From an uncultured Phascolarctobacterium sp. (GTDB lineage Bacteria > Bacillota > Negativicutes > Acidaminococcales > Acidaminococcaceae), in contig CAMFZA010000015.1 in assembly GCA_946002345.1 (NCBI GenBank), positions 1 through 13,940 on the forward strand: a stretch of DNA of 13,940 nucleotides, read 5' to 3'. The notes under the pieces were generated by a model. It saw only the letters and a list, made by a program, of their open reading frames with translations. It was not told the DNA's origin and made no database searches. Position numbers and translations under genes: made by a program. Shown here one piece after another: positions 13,744 through 13,940 of the stretch (positions are counted from its first letter, which is position 1; every line of letters begins with the position of its first letter).

Positions 13744-13842
13744 TTAGCCTTCCACGCTACCTTTTTTCTCCAAGGGTTCAGGCTTCATCCCTTTGCTTAT
13801 ATAGTTCGCTAAAGGGGCCAAAACTCCTGCTGCATTTATCAT
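13744..13842 (-). CDS. Possible small ORF (32 aa) before hpf
   Basis: A minus-strand frame starting MINAAGVLAPLANYISKG and ending EKKGSVEG has a plausible amphipathic, protein-like composition and ends 45 nt before the HPF start. There is only a poor SD (GAAAAG, too far). It could be a short leader-coded protein, the tail of a decayed gene, or chance. No family is recognised. Confidence 0.3.
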   Translation of the reverse strand: MINAAGVLAPLANYISKGMKPEPLEKKGSVEG

Positions 13843-13940
13843 TTTTGCGTGAACTTTTCGTGAAAAATCAAGAAAGTGTTACATTTTGACAGTCAAGCCT
13901 AGGAACCAAACGCAAGCCACCTTAAAACCCCAAGCTATAG

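Overview
The window comes from a low-GC, AT-rich bacterium with strong AGGAGG-type Shine-Dalgarno (SD) sites and long-form hibernation factor, which points to Bacillota. An oxygen-sensitive radical-SAM activase suggests an anaerobe; Negativicutes is a guess from the general look of the proteins. All convincing genes lie on the minus strand, so the biological order runs from high to low coordinates.

Right part (about 9.6-13.9 kb): single-gene units separated by long, structured intergenic DNA. They are the long ribosome hibernation factor HPF (13162-13698, strong terminator at 13085-13128), a 69-residue XRE/Cro-type regulator (12590-12799), a 57-residue two-CxxC zinc-finger protein too short for routine calling (11958-12131), a membrane-associating Era/dynamin-like GTPase (10754-11854) and an LRAT-like Cys/His hydrolase/acyltransferase (9592-10113, possibly longer). 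The spacers hold two related 68-bp promoter-like blocks sharing a 13-bp palindrome, a family of short palindromes, a 16-bp box shared by the GTPase and LRAT upstream regions, and mini-ORFs with good SDs.

Left part (53-9308): a compact six-gene operon that I do not recognise as a named system. In order: a 1041-residue Hsp70/actin-fold ATPase with a 350-residue N-terminal extension; a long coiled-coil protein whose last 60 residues weakly recall GrpE; a radical-SAM activase (CX3CX2C, GGEP) with no glycyl-radical enzyme beside it; two further coiled-coil proteins; and a double-AAA+ ATPase (degenerate first domain, intact Walker A/B in the second). Two junctions are 4-bp ATGA overlaps and the others are 27-46 bp, so the products are probably made together. 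I infer a chaperone/ATPase machine assembled around coiled-coil scaffolds, with a radical-SAM component that modifies something unknown.

Just upstream of the operon are a candidate promoter, an 18-codon leader ORF and a long-stem intrinsic terminator whose U-tract ends about 7 nt before the SD of the Hsp70 gene. That leaves no room for a promoter between them and suggests control by transcription attenuation.

The last gene is odd twice. A 48-bp stretch with no G on the plus strand encodes a Val/Cys/Phe-rich segment where the conserved AAA linker should be. The frame ends at a TAG (53-55), after which AAA-lid-like sequence continues in the same frame to the window edge. The ATPase may be decaying, suppressed, or mis-assembled.
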